Assembly (NCBI GenBank): GCA_965198485.1
Contig: CBDAPQ010000005.1
Coordinates: 3,100,001 to 3,164,000, forward strand
Length of the DNA: 64,000 nt
Direction: 5' to 3'
Origin: RH-AL1 sp965198485
GTDB lineage: Bacteria; Pseudomonadota; Alphaproteobacteria; Rhizobiales; Beijerinckiaceae
The translations under genes and the position numbers were made by a program. How positions within the stretch are numbered: position 1 is the stretch's first letter; each line of letters starts with the position of its first letter. This document shows positions 1 through 9,396 of this stretch, piece by piece. Below the pieces are notes generated by a model. That model did not search any database. It saw only the letters and a list, made by a program, of their open reading frames with translations, and was not told the DNA's origin.

Positions 1-2
1 GC

Positions 3-563
3 ATCGCCAGCGATTTCGCCATCCCGCTGCAGGGCATGTACAGCGCCAGCAAGCACGCGATCCGCGGATTCACCGACGCCTTCCGCATGGAGCTCGAAGC
101 CGAGGGCGCGCCGATCAACCTGACGCTGGTCAAGCCGGCAGCAATCGATTCGCCACTGCCCGGCAGGGCCCGCAACTACATGGCCAACGAGCCACAGCTG
201 CCGCCGCCGGCCTACAGGCCGCACGAGGTGGCGGTGGCGATTCTGTCGGCCGCCACCGAGGTGCGCCGCGATATCTATGTCGGAGGGGTCGGCCGGATGC
301 TGAGCGCGGCGGCCCAGGCCTCGCCGCACCTCTTCGACGCCTTCGCCGGCCCGGCGATGATGGCTTCCTCCAAGCAAAGCGAGGCCCCCGTCAACCCCTC
401 GGGGCGGCTCCATGCCAGCGGTGACGATTTCGCCGAGCGCGGCGGCATGGGAGTCTTTACCCTGCCCTTCAGCCCCTATACGCGGCTGACGCGCAACCCC
501 TTCGACCTCGCTGCCACAGTGCTCGGCCGTTTACGGCGGCAGGCAGGTAAGGCTCGCGACTAA
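3..563 (+). CDS. SDR-family oxidoreductase, 5' end outside window
   Basis: C-terminal part of a short-chain dehydrogenase/reductase; the frame is open to the left edge, so the Rossmann glycine motif lies outside the window. Visible is the catalytic Tyr-x-x-x-Lys (MYSASKHA, near the left edge), followed by the F-T-D-A-F-R-M-E-L helix and a KPAAIDSPL substrate loop. The C-terminal ~100 residues are not part of the core fold. It is a paralogue of the SDR at 9397-10398: both share the SPLP-x-RARNYM stretch and a similar C-terminal tail. Substrate unknown. Its stop codon overlaps the convergent stop of the next gene. Confidence 0.88.
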   Translation: MASDFAIPLQGMYSASKHAIRGFTDAFRMELEAEGAPINLTLVKPAAIDSPLPGRARNYMANEPQLPPPAYRPHEVAVAILSAATEVRRDIYVGGVGRMLSAAAQASPHLFDAFAGPAMMASSKQSEAPVNPSGRLHASGDDFAERGGMGVFTLPFSPYTRLTRNPFDLAATVLGRLRRQAGKARD

Positions 564-1669
564 GCCGCGCCTCGCTTCGGCTGCGCCGGCGGATCGCCCA
601 GGATCTTCTCCCGGTAGACCCGTCGCACCAGCACCAGCATCGACGCTGTGACCGGCGTGGCGAGGATGAGGCCCAGAGGTCCAAAAAGCGTGCCGAGCAC
701 CGTCTGCGAGAGCAGGGTCACCAGGGGCGGCAACTCGACCGTGCTCCGCTGGATCAGCGGTGCGATCAGATTGCCCTCGAGCGTCTGCACAACGACGAAG
801 AGACCGGCAACGTAGAGCGCGGATTGCGGGCCGTCGCTGAAGGCCACCAGGATGGCCGGGATCGAGCCGGCGAGTGCGCCGACGTAGGGCACGAAGTTGA
901 ACAGCGCGGCGATGAGCGCCAACGTCATCGACAGCTTCACCCCAAGGAACAGGAGACCGATGCCGGTCAGGACGCCGATGGCCGCCATGTCCATCAGCTG
1001 GCCGAGAAACCACCATCGCAGCGTATGGCCCTCTTGGATCAACACTTCCGCGCCATGTCGGCGCCAGGCCTGCGGCATCAGCGAGAGCAGACCCTTGACG
1101 TAGGTCTGCGGAGCGGCGGCGATGTAGATCGCGCCGACGACGATCAGCAACAGGGTGCCAAATCCACCCAACGTGGACGTGACGAAGCCGGCGGCATATC
1201 CGGCCGCGTGCGAGCTGAGGTGCTGGAAATAATCATGCGTCTTGTCAATCGTGCTCTTGAGCCAATCGATGTTGCCGAGCCGGCCCCAGAGCGTGGCGAC
1301 CTGCTCGTTGGCTTGGCCGGAGATGCTGCCGAGCTCACGCACGAGGTCGGGTCCGTGCAGCCAGGCGAACAGCGCAATCGCACCGGCAATGGCCAGAATG
1401 ACGGCCGCGAGCGACAGGCCGTAGGGCAGTCTCGTCCAGCGCGAGACGAAATGCGAGGCGCCGGCGAGTTGGCAGCCGAGCAGCGTGGCGGCGAAAAGCA
1501 CGAGGATCACGTCGGACAACAGCCAGAGCAACGCAAGCACGATACCGAGCGACAGGGCGACCGTGATCAGATCCGTCAACCGCTTCAGGCTGGCGGATGG
1601 GCGGACCAGCACTTTTGCGGTTTCTCCGAGGCGCTCGGTGTCGGGTCCGTCGGCTCGGCTGGAGGTCAT
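560..1669 (-). CDS. AI-2E family transporter (UPF0118/PerM type)
   Basis: 369-residue inner-membrane protein of the AI-2E transporter family (members include TqsA and PerM). Hydrophobic segments occur around residues 32-52, 55-75, 82-104 and 168-188, then several more in the C-terminal half. The family-typical C-terminal region is present, including the GxxLFGPLGLILATPV motif and the preceding loop with E-G-N-x-I-A-P-L. Family members export autoinducer-2 or other small molecules, or exchange ions; the substrate cannot be read from sequence. The predicted start ATG at 1669 gives a charged cytoplasmic N-terminus of about 30 residues. Confidence 0.88.
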   Translation of the reverse strand: MTSSRADGPDTERLGETAKVLVRPSASLKRLTDLITVALSLGIVLALLWLLSDVILVLFAATLLGCQLAGASHFVSRWTRLPYGLSLAAVILAIAGAIALFAWLHGPDLVRELGSISGQANEQVATLWGRLGNIDWLKSTIDKTHDYFQHLSSHAAGYAAGFVTSTLGGFGTLLLIVVGAIYIAAAPQTYVKGLLSLMPQAWRRHGAEVLIQEGHTLRWWFLGQLMDMAAIGVLTGIGLLFLGVKLSMTLALIAALFNFVPYVGALAGSIPAILVAFSDGPQSALYVAGLFVVVQTLEGNLIAPLIQRSTVELPPLVTLLSQTVLGTLFGPLGLILATPVTASMLVLVRRVYREKILGDPPAQPKRGAA

Positions 1670-1791
1670 GACAATTCCCGGTACGGGAGGCCTATAGCGT
1701 CAGGCGATCAGTCAGGGTCGCTTCAAACCCTTATGTGCCTGTTTTGCAGCGGTTTCTTTGTCGGGGCAGGTCCGCGACGGCGGACGCTGCT

Positions 1792-2292
1792 CTAGTTTCT
1801 ACCGCCGGCGATCGGCTGCTGGAAGGTCAAGCCGAGATCCCAAGGGAAATAGATCCAGGTGTCCTGCGACACCTCGGTGATGAAGGTATCGACCAAGGGC
1901 TTGCCGAGCGGCTTGGCGTAGACGCACGCGAAATGCGCCTGCGGCAGCAGTTCGCGCATGACACGGACCGTCTGGCCGGTATCCACTAGGTCGTCGACGA
2001 CGAGGATGCCCTGCCCGCCGCCCTCACCGAACTGTTTGGCCATCGGCTTTACAACACGCGCCGCCTCCTGAACCACCTCGTCGCGGTAGGAGACGATCGA
2101 CACCGTCTCGATCACGCGGATCGACAGCTCCCGCGCGACGATGGCGGCCGGCACTAGGCCGCCGCGCGTGACCGTCACCATGGCGGAGAATGGCCCGACC
2201 CCGCTGAGCCGCCAAGCCAGCGCGCGGCAATCGCGGTGGAACTGATCCCATGAGACAGGGAAGCGGCGCGAGCCTTCACTTGCGGCGTCCAC
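1792..2292 (-). CDS. gpt: Xanthine (xanthine-guanine) phosphoribosyltransferase
   Basis: Purine salvage enzyme that joins xanthine or guanine to PRPP. The sequence follows E. coli Gpt closely: V-S-W-D-x-[FL]-H near the N-terminus, TRGGLVPAAIVARELSIR, the PRPP-binding loop VVDDLVDTGQT, and the C-terminal QDTWIYFPWDLGLTF. A GTG at 2292 gives 166 residues, the usual length. It lies one base after the stop of the upstream gene (TGA-c-GTG), so I prefer it to longer in-frame starts that would overlap that gene. It is probably translated together with the CinA-like gene. Unlike E. coli Gpt, there is a short N-terminal extension of about 15 residues. Confidence 0.9.
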   Translation of the reverse strand: MDAASEGSRRFPVSWDQFHRDCRALAWRLSGVGPFSAMVTVTRGGLVPAAIVARELSIRVIETVSIVSYRDEVVQEAARVVKPMAKQFGEGGGQGILVVDDLVDTGQTVRVMRELLPQAHFACVYAKPLGKPLVDTFITEVSQDTWIYFPWDLGLTFQQPIAGGRN

Positions 2293-2293
2293 G

Positions 2294-3031
2294 TCAGGGA
2301 GCTCGAGCGAGCGTCGCGACCATCGTCTCGACCTCGCCGGCAGCCGCGACGACCTCCGCCTCCGCCTTGCCGCGCACCACGATCTCGTTGCGGAAACGTC
2401 CGTCCTGATAGGAAGGATAAGAGCCGATCGAGACGCCGGGATGAGCACCGGCGATTCGCGTGAGCGCCGCGGCATAGGCGCCCTCGGCCAGACCGTCGGC
2501 CGAGATCGCGCGGGCCCGCGTCAGCGACCCATTGACGAGCTTGGGCGTGACAGCATCCAGCATCACCTCGACGATGGCTGGCACGCCGGCCATGACGATG
2601 ACGTTGCCGATCCAGAAGCCAGGAGCCTTCGAGACGCTGTTCTCGACCAGCGCGGCACCTTGCGGGATCCGCGCCATGCGGCGGCGGGAGGCATTGAGAT
2701 CCTCCGGCTTGATACGTTCGAGCAGCAACGCGATGGCTCGCGGGTCTTCGGCGATGGACACGCCAAACGCCTTGGCCACCGCGTCGGCGGTGATGTCGTC
2801 GTGCGTCGGTCCGATGCCGCCGGTGGTGAAGACGTAGGTGTAGCGCGCTCGCAGCGCGTTCAGAGCGGCGATGATCTCCAGTTCGTCATCGGGAACGATT
2901 CGGACCTCGGAAAGGTCGATGCCGAGCTCGGAGCATCGATCGGCGATCGTACCGACGTTGCGGTCCTTGGTGCGCCCCGACAGGATCTCGTCACCGATGA
3001 CGAGGATGGCGGCAGTGACGGCGTCGGTCAT
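2294..3031 (-). CDS. Competence/damage-inducible protein A (CinA)-like, MoaB/Mog domain only
   Basis: 245 residues forming a single MoCF/MoaB-Mog-like domain. Diagnostic motifs are the N-terminal ILVIGDEILSGRTKDRN and TTGGIGPTHDDITADAVA, followed by the GFWIGNVIVMAGVP region. Full CinA proteins have an added C-terminal pyridine-nucleotide amidase domain; it is absent here. Alphaproteobacteria often carry this short form. The family binds a molybdopterin-like or nucleotide ligand, but the reaction of the stand-alone form is uncertain. It sits upstream of gpt with a one-base gap. The molybdenum enzyme nearby (3647-7559) may be coincidental. Confidence 0.88.
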   Translation of the reverse strand: MTDAVTAAILVIGDEILSGRTKDRNVGTIADRCSELGIDLSEVRIVPDDELEIIAALNALRARYTYVFTTGGIGPTHDDITADAVAKAFGVSIAEDPRAIALLLERIKPEDLNASRRRMARIPQGAALVENSVSKAPGFWIGNVIVMAGVPAIVEVMLDAVTPKLVNGSLTRARAISADGLAEGAYAAALTRIAGAHPGVSIGSYPSYQDGRFRNEIVVRGKAEAEVVAAAGEVETMVATLARAP

Positions 3032-3038
3032 GGGAGGA

Positions 3039-3518
3039 TCAGGCCGGCGTCATGGCGTCGGCGACAGTAACGGGCTCATCGGCTGCAGCCTGAAGTCGAT
3101 CGCGAACCTGGTTCAGGCGGCGGATCATGTCTCCCGCGGCATGCGCCTCGAACTGAATCATGCACATCAAATCACCCGCGATCGTTGCCGCCTTGGCTTC
3201 GAGGTCGCGCCCCGCCGTCGTCAGGACGATGCCGACCTGGCGCTCGTCCCGGGCGTCGCGGACACGGCGGACCAGGCCGATGTTCTCCAATCGCTTCAGA
3301 AGCGGCGTGAGAGTCCCCGAATCGAGGAAAAGCTCGACACCGATGTCCTTGACCCTTCTACCATCTCGCTCCCAGAGCACCAGCATGACCAGATATTGCG
3401 GATAGGTCAGCCCGATCGGCTCGAGCAGATGCCGGTAGGCGCGCGTGAACGCGTGAGACGCGGAATAAACGGCGAAGCAGAGTTGCCGCCCGATCGGGAT
3501 GGTTTCGCTGTCTGTCAT
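3039..3518 (-). CDS. MarR-family regulator, OhrR-like peroxide sensor type
   Basis: 159-residue winged-helix repressor. The N-terminus RQLCFAVYSASHAFTRAYR followed by LTYPQYLVMLVLWE is typical of the OhrR branch, in which the conserved cysteine (Cys14 here) is the organic-hydroperoxide sensor. Recognition helix and wing correspond to LDSGTLTPLLKRLE and RDERQV. Start chosen at 3518 because GAGGAAAC lies about 7 bases upstream; an earlier in-frame start at 3593 lacks this. No ohr peroxidase gene is next to it. The nearest co-directional neighbour upstream is the aldehyde oxidoreductase operon, so regulation of that operon is possible but unproven. Confidence 0.87.
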   Translation of the reverse strand: MTDSETIPIGRQLCFAVYSASHAFTRAYRHLLEPIGLTYPQYLVMLVLWERDGRRVKDIGVELFLDSGTLTPLLKRLENIGLVRRVRDARDERQVGIVLTTAGRDLEAKAATIAGDLMCMIQFEAHAAGDMIRRLNQVRDRLQAAADEPVTVADAMTPA

Positions 3519-3646
3519 CCCGTTTCCTCGGGCAGTGGCTGTCTGCCAAGCCATATGTCTACGATGATCGTAACCTTGCAAGGCCACGATCAATCTCGCG
3601 GCGCCATGACGGGACGGAGGTCAACAGCGCCGCTAGGAGAGCCGGC

Positions 3647-5920
3647 TCAAGCGCCGAGCAGCGTCTCGATACGCACCGGCAGCTGCCGGATGCGCGTTCC
3701 GGTGGCGTTGTATACGGCATTGGCGAGTGCGGCCGAACCGCCGACGATGCCTAGTTCGCCCACGCCCTTGATGCCGAGCGGATTAATCTGCGTATCGACT
3801 TCGGGGACCATGATCACGTCGATTGTGCCGATGTCGGCGCAGACCGGCACAAGATACTCGGCGAGGTTGTCGTTGGTGTAGCGAGCCCGCACCGCATCGA
3901 GTTCGGTCTGCTCGAGGAGACCCGAAGACAGTCCCCAGATCATTCCGCCCATCAACTGGCTGTGCGCCGTGCGCGTGTTGACGATGTGACCAGCGGCGAA
4001 GGCGCCAACCATCCGCGGCACCCGGACTTCTTTGGTGCGGGCGTGGACACGAACCTCGACAAACTGCGCGCCGAAGGCGAACATGATCCGGTCCTTGTCC
4101 TTGGAGCCACCGACGATGGAAGTGGATCCCTTGTAGAGCTTCGCCATCGCACCGGGCTTCGAGCCGTGCGGAACGAATTCGGCGTATTCCTCCACCGCGC
4201 CCGCCCCGATCCGCGAGAACGCCTGAGACAGCTCCTCCGACGCGCCGTCGGTCGAGACCAGACGCCCCTCCTTTAAGCTATGCTCGCCCGGCTCGTTGCG
4301 GCCAGCGCCGAGACGCTTGGTAATGGCATCGCAAGCCATGGCGACGGCGTTGCAGGCGCTCGCCGTCGTGATCGAGCCTCCAGCGACGGGTCCGGGCGGC
4401 AACGTCGAGTCGCCCATGACCACCTTCACCTTGGCCACGTCGATGCCGAGCTTCAAGGCCGCCGTCTGGGCGATGACGGTGTACGCGCCCGTGCCAATCT
4501 CGGCACAGGCGATGCCGACATGGGCGCTGCCGGCTGCCTCGAGCCGAACGCGGGCCGCGGCGGGCGCCTGCTGGCTCGGGTAGCAGGCCATCGCGCAACC
4601 CATGCCGACGAGCCAGTCGCCATCGCGCACCTGCGCCGGCTTGGCTTTGCGTTTCGACCAGCCGAAGGCGGCGGAGGCCTCGTCGAAACACTTCACCATT
4701 GAGCGCGAGGTAAAAGGCAGACCCTTGATGGGCTCATGCATCGTGTCGTTGACGCGGCGCAATTCGATCGGATCCATCCCGAGCTTCTCGGCCAGCTCGT
4801 CCATCGCACTTTCGAGCGCGAACATGTACGGCGTCTCCGCCGGAGCGCGCATGAAGCCCGGCGTGTTGCGATCGGCATGGACGAGAGTCACCGCACTGGT
4901 AATGTTGGGGCACGCGTACATGCGCGTCGTCGCATCGATGCCGGCGACCGCGTAATCGTCCGGGCGCGAGGTGACCTCCCAGCCCTCGTGCGAGAGCGCC
5001 TGCAGCTTGCCGTCCTGGCCGGCGGCGAGCTTCACACGATGACGGGTCTCGGCACGAAAGGTATTGATGGTGTAGCCGTCGGCCCGTGAGGCCACGAGCT
5101 TGACAGGGCGATGGAGTCGCTTGGCAGCGATCGCGACCAGGGCGGTGCGCGGCGTGACGAGCGACTTACCGCCGAAGGCGCCGCCGATGTACGGGCTGAG
5201 CGTGCGGACCTGCGCCGCATCGATCATCAGCTCGGAGGCGGCGCCGTGCTGCAGGCCGTAGGTCGTCTGGCTGGGCTCGTGGATCGTGAGGTTCGGGCCG
5301 TCCCAGGAGCACGTCGTGGCGAAGAGTTCGATCGCGTTGTGATGCTGGATCGGCGTGGCGTAATCCGCCTCGATCTTGATCGGTGCCTCGGCGAATCCTT
5401 TGGTGAAGTCGCCGACCTTCGGCGGCTCGATCTTCTCCGCCTGATGGGCGTCCTGGATCGCCACCTCTGTCGTGCCGGGAGAGCCGAAGCTCGCGGTCGG
5501 CGACTCGGCCGCATAGGTGATCTTCAGCTTATGTGCGGCCTCCCGAGCCGCCTCGAAACGGTCGGCGACGACCATCGCCACGATCTGCCCATCGTGCCAG
5601 ATCTTGGGCGACGACAGCGGCACTATCGACGTCGAGGCCGGGCCGCCCTGCTTGCTAAACTTGATCTCCTTGACCGCATCAGCGGCGTTCAGATGGGTCA
5701 GGATCAACAGCACGCCATCGACGGCTTTTGCCTCGGTCTCATCGATGCCGGTGATCGAGCCTTTCGCGATGGCGCTGGTCAGGAGATAAGCGTAGCCGGG
5801 GTTCTTGACGTCGAAATCGGAAGCGTAACTCGCCTGACCGGTGACCTTGAGGTGACCGTCGACTCGCGGCGTCGGCTGGCCCATGTTCGCCTTGGGCTCG
5901 GGGGCTGCATAGCTCATCAA
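3647..5920 (-). CDS. Aldehyde oxidoreductase molybdenum-binding (large) subunit, PaoC-like
   Basis: 757-residue xanthine-oxidase-family large subunit. An aldehyde-oxidase a/b-hammerhead domain covers about residues 20-135, followed by the molybdopterin-binding domain. Visible motifs are GGAFGGKS (molybdopterin contact), the PGFMRAP loop and the C-terminal GVGELG, whose Glu is the expected catalytic base. It is the last gene of a three-gene operon with an FAD subunit and a Tat-exported 2Fe-2S subunit, the same order as E. coli paoABC. Members oxidise aromatic or aliphatic aldehydes in the periplasm. Exact substrate cannot be told; the PaoB-like iron-sulfur insertion in the partner supports the Pao-type assignment over xanthine dehydrogenase. 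Confidence 0.9.
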   Translation of the reverse strand: MMSYAAPEPKANMGQPTPRVDGHLKVTGQASYASDFDVKNPGYAYLLTSAIAKGSITGIDETEAKAVDGVLLILTHLNAADAVKEIKFSKQGGPASTSIVPLSSPKIWHDGQIVAMVVADRFEAAREAAHKLKITYAAESPTASFGSPGTTEVAIQDAHQAEKIEPPKVGDFTKGFAEAPIKIEADYATPIQHHNAIELFATTCSWDGPNLTIHEPSQTTYGLQHGAASELMIDAAQVRTLSPYIGGAFGGKSLVTPRTALVAIAAKRLHRPVKLVASRADGYTINTFRAETRHRVKLAAGQDGKLQALSHEGWEVTSRPDDYAVAGIDATTRMYACPNITSAVTLVHADRNTPGFMRAPAETPYMFALESAMDELAEKLGMDPIELRRVNDTMHEPIKGLPFTSRSMVKCFDEASAAFGWSKRKAKPAQVRDGDWLVGMGCAMACYPSQQAPAAARVRLEAAGSAHVGIACAEIGTGAYTVIAQTAALKLGIDVAKVKVVMGDSTLPPGPVAGGSITTASACNAVAMACDAITKRLGAGRNEPGEHSLKEGRLVSTDGASEELSQAFSRIGAGAVEEYAEFVPHGSKPGAMAKLYKGSTSIVGGSKDKDRIMFAFGAQFVEVRVHARTKEVRVPRMVGAFAAGHIVNTRTAHSQLMGGMIWGLSSGLLEQTELDAVRARYTNDNLAEYLVPVCADIGTIDVIMVPEVDTQINPLGIKGVGELGIVGGSAALANAVYNATGTRIRQLPVRIETLLGA

Positions 5921-6940
5921 TCAAGCTTCCATCTTGGCGGCTTCGAGCAGGGCGCGGACCAGCGTCTCCTTGCCGAGCGGTACCTTGTAGGCGTTGTCCT
6001 TGCGGGTCTTGGCGCCGGCAAAGGCCGCTTCCGCCGCAGCGCGGGCCGACGCTTCGTCGAGCATCTTGCCATTCAGTGCGGCTTCCGCCTCGCTGGCCCG
6101 CCACGGCCTGCTGGCGACGCCGCCGAGAGCGATGCGCACGCGCTTGACGTGATCGTCCGCTATCTCGAGCACGACCGCCGCCGATGCCAAGGCGAACTGG
6201 TACGAGGCACGGTCGCGAACCTTGACGTAGAGGGACCGCCGCGTACCCGGCGCCGGAACGTGGATCGCGGTGATCAGCTCGCCGGGCTTCAACGTCGTCT
6301 CGATCTCGGGAGTCGTGCCCGGTTCGCGATGAAGGTCGGCGAACTTCGTTACGCGAGATCCCTTGACGCCCTGGATCTCGAGCACGGCGTCGAGCACCAT
6401 CAGCGCCTGAGCGAAATCGCCGGGGTAGGAGGCGATGCACTGGTCGCTGACACCGAGCACGGCGTGATCGCGATTGACGCCGTCGAGCGCGGCACAGCCC
6501 GAGCCGGGCACGCGCTTGTTGCATTGGGTGTAGGAGGTGTCGCGGAAGTAGGAGCAGCGGGTGCGCTGAAGCATGTTGCCGCCGAGGCTCGCCATGTTGC
6601 GCAGTCCCGACGAGGCGGCGAGCGCCATGGTCTGGGCGATGACGGGATAGTCGCGCTTGATGATCGCGTTGTTCGCTGCCTCGGACATGCGGACTAGCGA
6701 GCCGATGCGCAGCCCCTTCTCGCCGACGGTGATGCGACTGGCGTTGGAATCTTTCGCGAGCGGATTGATATCGACGACATGGGTTGGTCGCATGACGTCG
6801 AGCGTCATCAGGTCGACGAGCCCCGTGCCACCGGCGAGAAACTGCGTGGGGCTGGCGACCTGCGAGCCCGATGAGCCGCTTGAGGCGGCAGCCACGGCGT
6901 CCGAGGTGGTGGCGACTTTTTCGAAAGTGAAGGGGCGCAT
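5921..6940 (-). CDS. Aldehyde oxidoreductase FAD subunit with 4Fe-4S insertion, PaoB-like
   Basis: 339-residue FAD-binding (CO-dehydrogenase flavoprotein-like) subunit. FAD contacts are suggested by FLAGGTGLVDLM near residue 34-45 and LGGNMLQRTRC around 119-129. Four cysteines (about 129, 140, 149 and 168) lie in the insertion beginning RTRCSYFRDT and containing TQCNKRVPGSGC. This cluster-binding insertion is a hallmark of E. coli PaoB and absent from ordinary xanthine dehydrogenases. The C-terminal domain (about 235-335) is typical. It directly abuts the large subunit and follows the 2Fe-2S gene with a 4-base gap, so one transcript is expected. Confidence 0.9.
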   Translation of the reverse strand: MRPFTFEKVATTSDAVAAASSGSSGSQVASPTQFLAGGTGLVDLMTLDVMRPTHVVDINPLAKDSNASRITVGEKGLRIGSLVRMSEAANNAIIKRDYPVIAQTMALAASSGLRNMASLGGNMLQRTRCSYFRDTSYTQCNKRVPGSGCAALDGVNRDHAVLGVSDQCIASYPGDFAQALMVLDAVLEIQGVKGSRVTKFADLHREPGTTPEIETTLKPGELITAIHVPAPGTRRSLYVKVRDRASYQFALASAAVVLEIADDHVKRVRIALGGVASRPWRASEAEAALNGKMLDEASARAAAEAAFAGAKTRKDNAYKVPLGKETLVRALLEAAKMEA

Positions 6941-6944
6941 CGGC

Positions 6945-7559
6945 TCAGGCCCCCATCTTCGACTTGGCGTCGACGATCGCAGCGACGATGTTGGGATAAG
7001 CGGCGCAACGGCACAGGTTGCCGCTCATGAACTCGCGTATCTCGGCCTCGGAGCCGGCGTGGCCATCTTGGATGCAGGCGACGCCGGACATGATCTGCCC
7101 CGGCGTGCAGTAGCCGCACTGGAACGCGTCGTGGTCGATGAAGGCCTGCTGCACAGGGTGCAGGTCGCCCTCGGGCGAAGTCAATCCTTCTATGGTGGTG
7201 ATGGCATGTCCCTGCGCCGCGAGCGCCAAGGTGAGACAGCTGTTCACGCTCTGCCCGTCGATATGCACCGTGCAGGCGCCACACTGGCCGTGGCCGCAGC
7301 CCTTCTTAGAGCCGGTGAGCCCGACATGTTCGCGCAAAGCGTCAAGAAGTGTCGTACGCGGATCGAGCGCCAACTCCTGCCGCTGTCCATTGATCTGGAG
7401 GGTCACCGGCACGAGCGGCGACGTGCGTGTCGGTGGCGGTGTCTCCGCCCTCGCATCACCCAGCGATTCCGAAACCAGCGGGATCGCGACACCAGCCGCG
7501 GAAGCGCGCATGAACCGGCGGCGGCTCAAACCGCTCCGGTCGTCCTTGTCATCGAGCAT
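6945..7559 (-). CDS. Aldehyde oxidoreductase 2Fe-2S subunit with Tat signal, PaoA-like
   Basis: Small iron-sulfur subunit of the oxidoreductase. A twin-arginine signal (LSRRRFMRASAAG) near the N-terminus predicts export of the folded complex. A ferredoxin-like domain carries the first 2Fe-2S cluster (CGHGQCGACTVHIDG, then a later Cys in NSCL). The helical domain carries the second (CGYCTPGQ and NLCRCAAYPNI). I chose the ATG at 7559, with GGGGA about 5 bases upstream; the open frame extends to 7703, but the added residues are not signal-like. First gene of the operon; it diverges from ilvA across about 180 bp. Confidence 0.9.
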   Translation of the reverse strand: MLDDKDDRSGLSRRRFMRASAAGVAIPLVSESLGDARAETPPPTRTSPLVPVTLQINGQRQELALDPRTTLLDALREHVGLTGSKKGCGHGQCGACTVHIDGQSVNSCLTLALAAQGHAITTIEGLTSPEGDLHPVQQAFIDHDAFQCGYCTPGQIMSGVACIQDGHAGSEAEIREFMSGNLCRCAAYPNIVAAIVDAKSKMGA

Positions 7560-7740
7560 CATGTTCCCCGCTTCAGCCATACGCCGAGAGCTTGCAGACG
7601 GAATGATCGTCTGTTCTGAACCGTTCCAATCTTCACTCTTGATTGAAGTCGCTTCTACCAGGCCGGCCGGTTCCGGCGTGCCTTGCAGAGTGAGCGAGGC
7701 CATGCTGGACAGCTCCCGACCACGCGCCTAAGTGCACTCG

Positions 7741-9300
7741 ATGGTCGACTACCCGCGAAAGATCCTCGCCGCACGCGTCTACGACGTGGCCATCGAGAGC
7801 CCGCTCGACCCGATGCCGCGCATGGCGGAGCGGCTCGGCGTCCCGGTGTTCCTCAAGCGCGAGGACCTGCAGCCGGTCTTCTCGTTCAAGCTGCGCGGCG
7901 CCTACAACAAGATCGTCGGCCTTCCACCCGAGGTGCGAGCGCGGGGTGTCATCACGGCTTCCGCCGGCAACCACGCCCAGGGCGTGGCTCTGGCGTGCCT
8001 GCGCCTCGGCATCCCCGCGACCATCGTGATGCCGCGCACCACGCCCTCCATCAAGGTCGACTCGGTGCGCCGGCTCGGCGGCGATGCGCTGCTCTTCGGC
8101 GATGCCTTCGACGAGGCTCTGGCCCATGCCCGGCAGCTCGAAGTCGAGCGCGGGCTGACCTTCGTGCCGCCCTACGACGACCCCGACGTGATCGCCGGCC
8201 AGGGCACGATCGGGATGGAGATCCTGCGCCAGCACCCCGACCCGATCGAGGCCATCTTCGTGCCGATCGGCGGCGGCGGCCTGGCGGCGGGCGTCGCCTC
8301 CTTCGTCAAGTACCTGAGGCCCGAGATCAAGATCATCGGCGTCGAGCCCGACGACGCGCCCTCCATGTCGGAGGCGATCCGGCTCGGCGAGCGCGTCTCG
8401 CTCGATCAGGTCGGCCTCTTCGCCGACGGCGTCGCCGTGCGCCAGGTCGGCGAGGAGACCTTCCGCATCTGCCGTGAGCTCCTGGACGAGGTCGTGCTGG
8501 TCTCGACCGACGAGATCTGCGCCGCCTGCAAGGACACGTTCGACGACACGCGCGCCGCCGCCGAGCCCGCCGGCGCCGTGGGCCTCGCCGGTCTTAAGAA
8601 ATACGCGCCGCGCCGGCTCGGGACCGGCGCGCTGGTGACGATCAACTCCGGTGCCAACCTCAACTTCGACCGCCTCCGCCACATCGCCGAGCGTGCCGAG
8701 CTCGGCGAGAATCGCGAGGCCCTGCTCGCCGTGACGATCCCGGAGCAGCCCGGCGCCTATCGCAGCTTCATCCGCGCCGTGGGCGCACGGGCGGTGACCG
8801 AGTTCAACTATCGCTGGTCCGGCCCCGAGGCGGCGCACGTCTTCATGGGCGTGCGTCTTACCGGCGGGACGCCGGAGAAGACGGGACTGATCGAGACGCT
8901 TCGCGGCGCCGGCTACGGCGTCGCCGACCTCTCCGACGACGAGACCGCCAAGGTGCACGTGCGCTACATGGTCGGCGGGCGGGTGACGGGGATCGCCGAC
9001 GAGCGGCTCTACCGCTTCCAATTCCCCGAACGCCCCGGCGCGCTGGCGAAGTTCCTTGACGGCCTGTCGCGCGGCTGGAACATCACCTTGTTCCATTACC
9101 GCAATCACGGCGCGGACTACGGCCGGGTGCTCGCCGGCTTCGACGTGCCGCGGGTCGAGCAGGACAGCTTCGAGGGCGACCTCGTCGCGCTCGGTTATCC
9201 CTGGTGGGACGAGACCGGCAATCCCGCCTTCCGCATCTTCCTCGGTGGCGATACGGCGCCGGCGACGCAGCCCACGATGGAGGCCGGCGCGCTCGACTGA
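7741..9300 (+). CDS. ilvA: Threonine ammonia-lyase, biosynthetic
   Basis: First enzyme of isoleucine synthesis: PLP-dependent deamination of threonine to 2-oxobutanoate in the cytoplasm. About 519 residues, full length for the two-ACT-domain biosynthetic form. The PLP lysine sits in PVFSFKLRGAYN (Lys50), the phosphate-binding loop is GGGGLAAGV, and TASAGNHAQGV is present. The C-terminal half has two ACT-like repeats (about 325-400 and 420-495), the site of isoleucine feedback. ATG 7741 is preferred; a GTG at 7732 in the same frame is an alternative. No leader peptide or attenuator is evident upstream. Confidence 0.95.
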   Translation: MVDYPRKILAARVYDVAIESPLDPMPRMAERLGVPVFLKREDLQPVFSFKLRGAYNKIVGLPPEVRARGVITASAGNHAQGVALACLRLGIPATIVMPRTTPSIKVDSVRRLGGDALLFGDAFDEALAHARQLEVERGLTFVPPYDDPDVIAGQGTIGMEILRQHPDPIEAIFVPIGGGGLAAGVASFVKYLRPEIKIIGVEPDDAPSMSEAIRLGERVSLDQVGLFADGVAVRQVGEETFRICRELLDEVVLVSTDEICAACKDTFDDTRAAAEPAGAVGLAGLKKYAPRRLGTGALVTINSGANLNFDRLRHIAERAELGENREALLAVTIPEQPGAYRSFIRAVGARAVTEFNYRWSGPEAAHVFMGVRLTGGTPEKTGLIETLRGAGYGVADLSDDETAKVHVRYMVGGRVTGIADERLYRFQFPERPGALAKFLDGLSRGWNITLFHYRNHGADYGRVLAGFDVPRVEQDSFEGDLVALGYPWWDETGNPAFRIFLGGDTAPATQPTMEAGALD

Positions 9301-9396
9301 GGACGCCGTGACGGTCGGCCACCTCGACCGGCGCGACACCAGCCCATAGGGGTGGCACGTCGCGGCACATTCCGGTTCCGCCCAGGAGAATGGATC

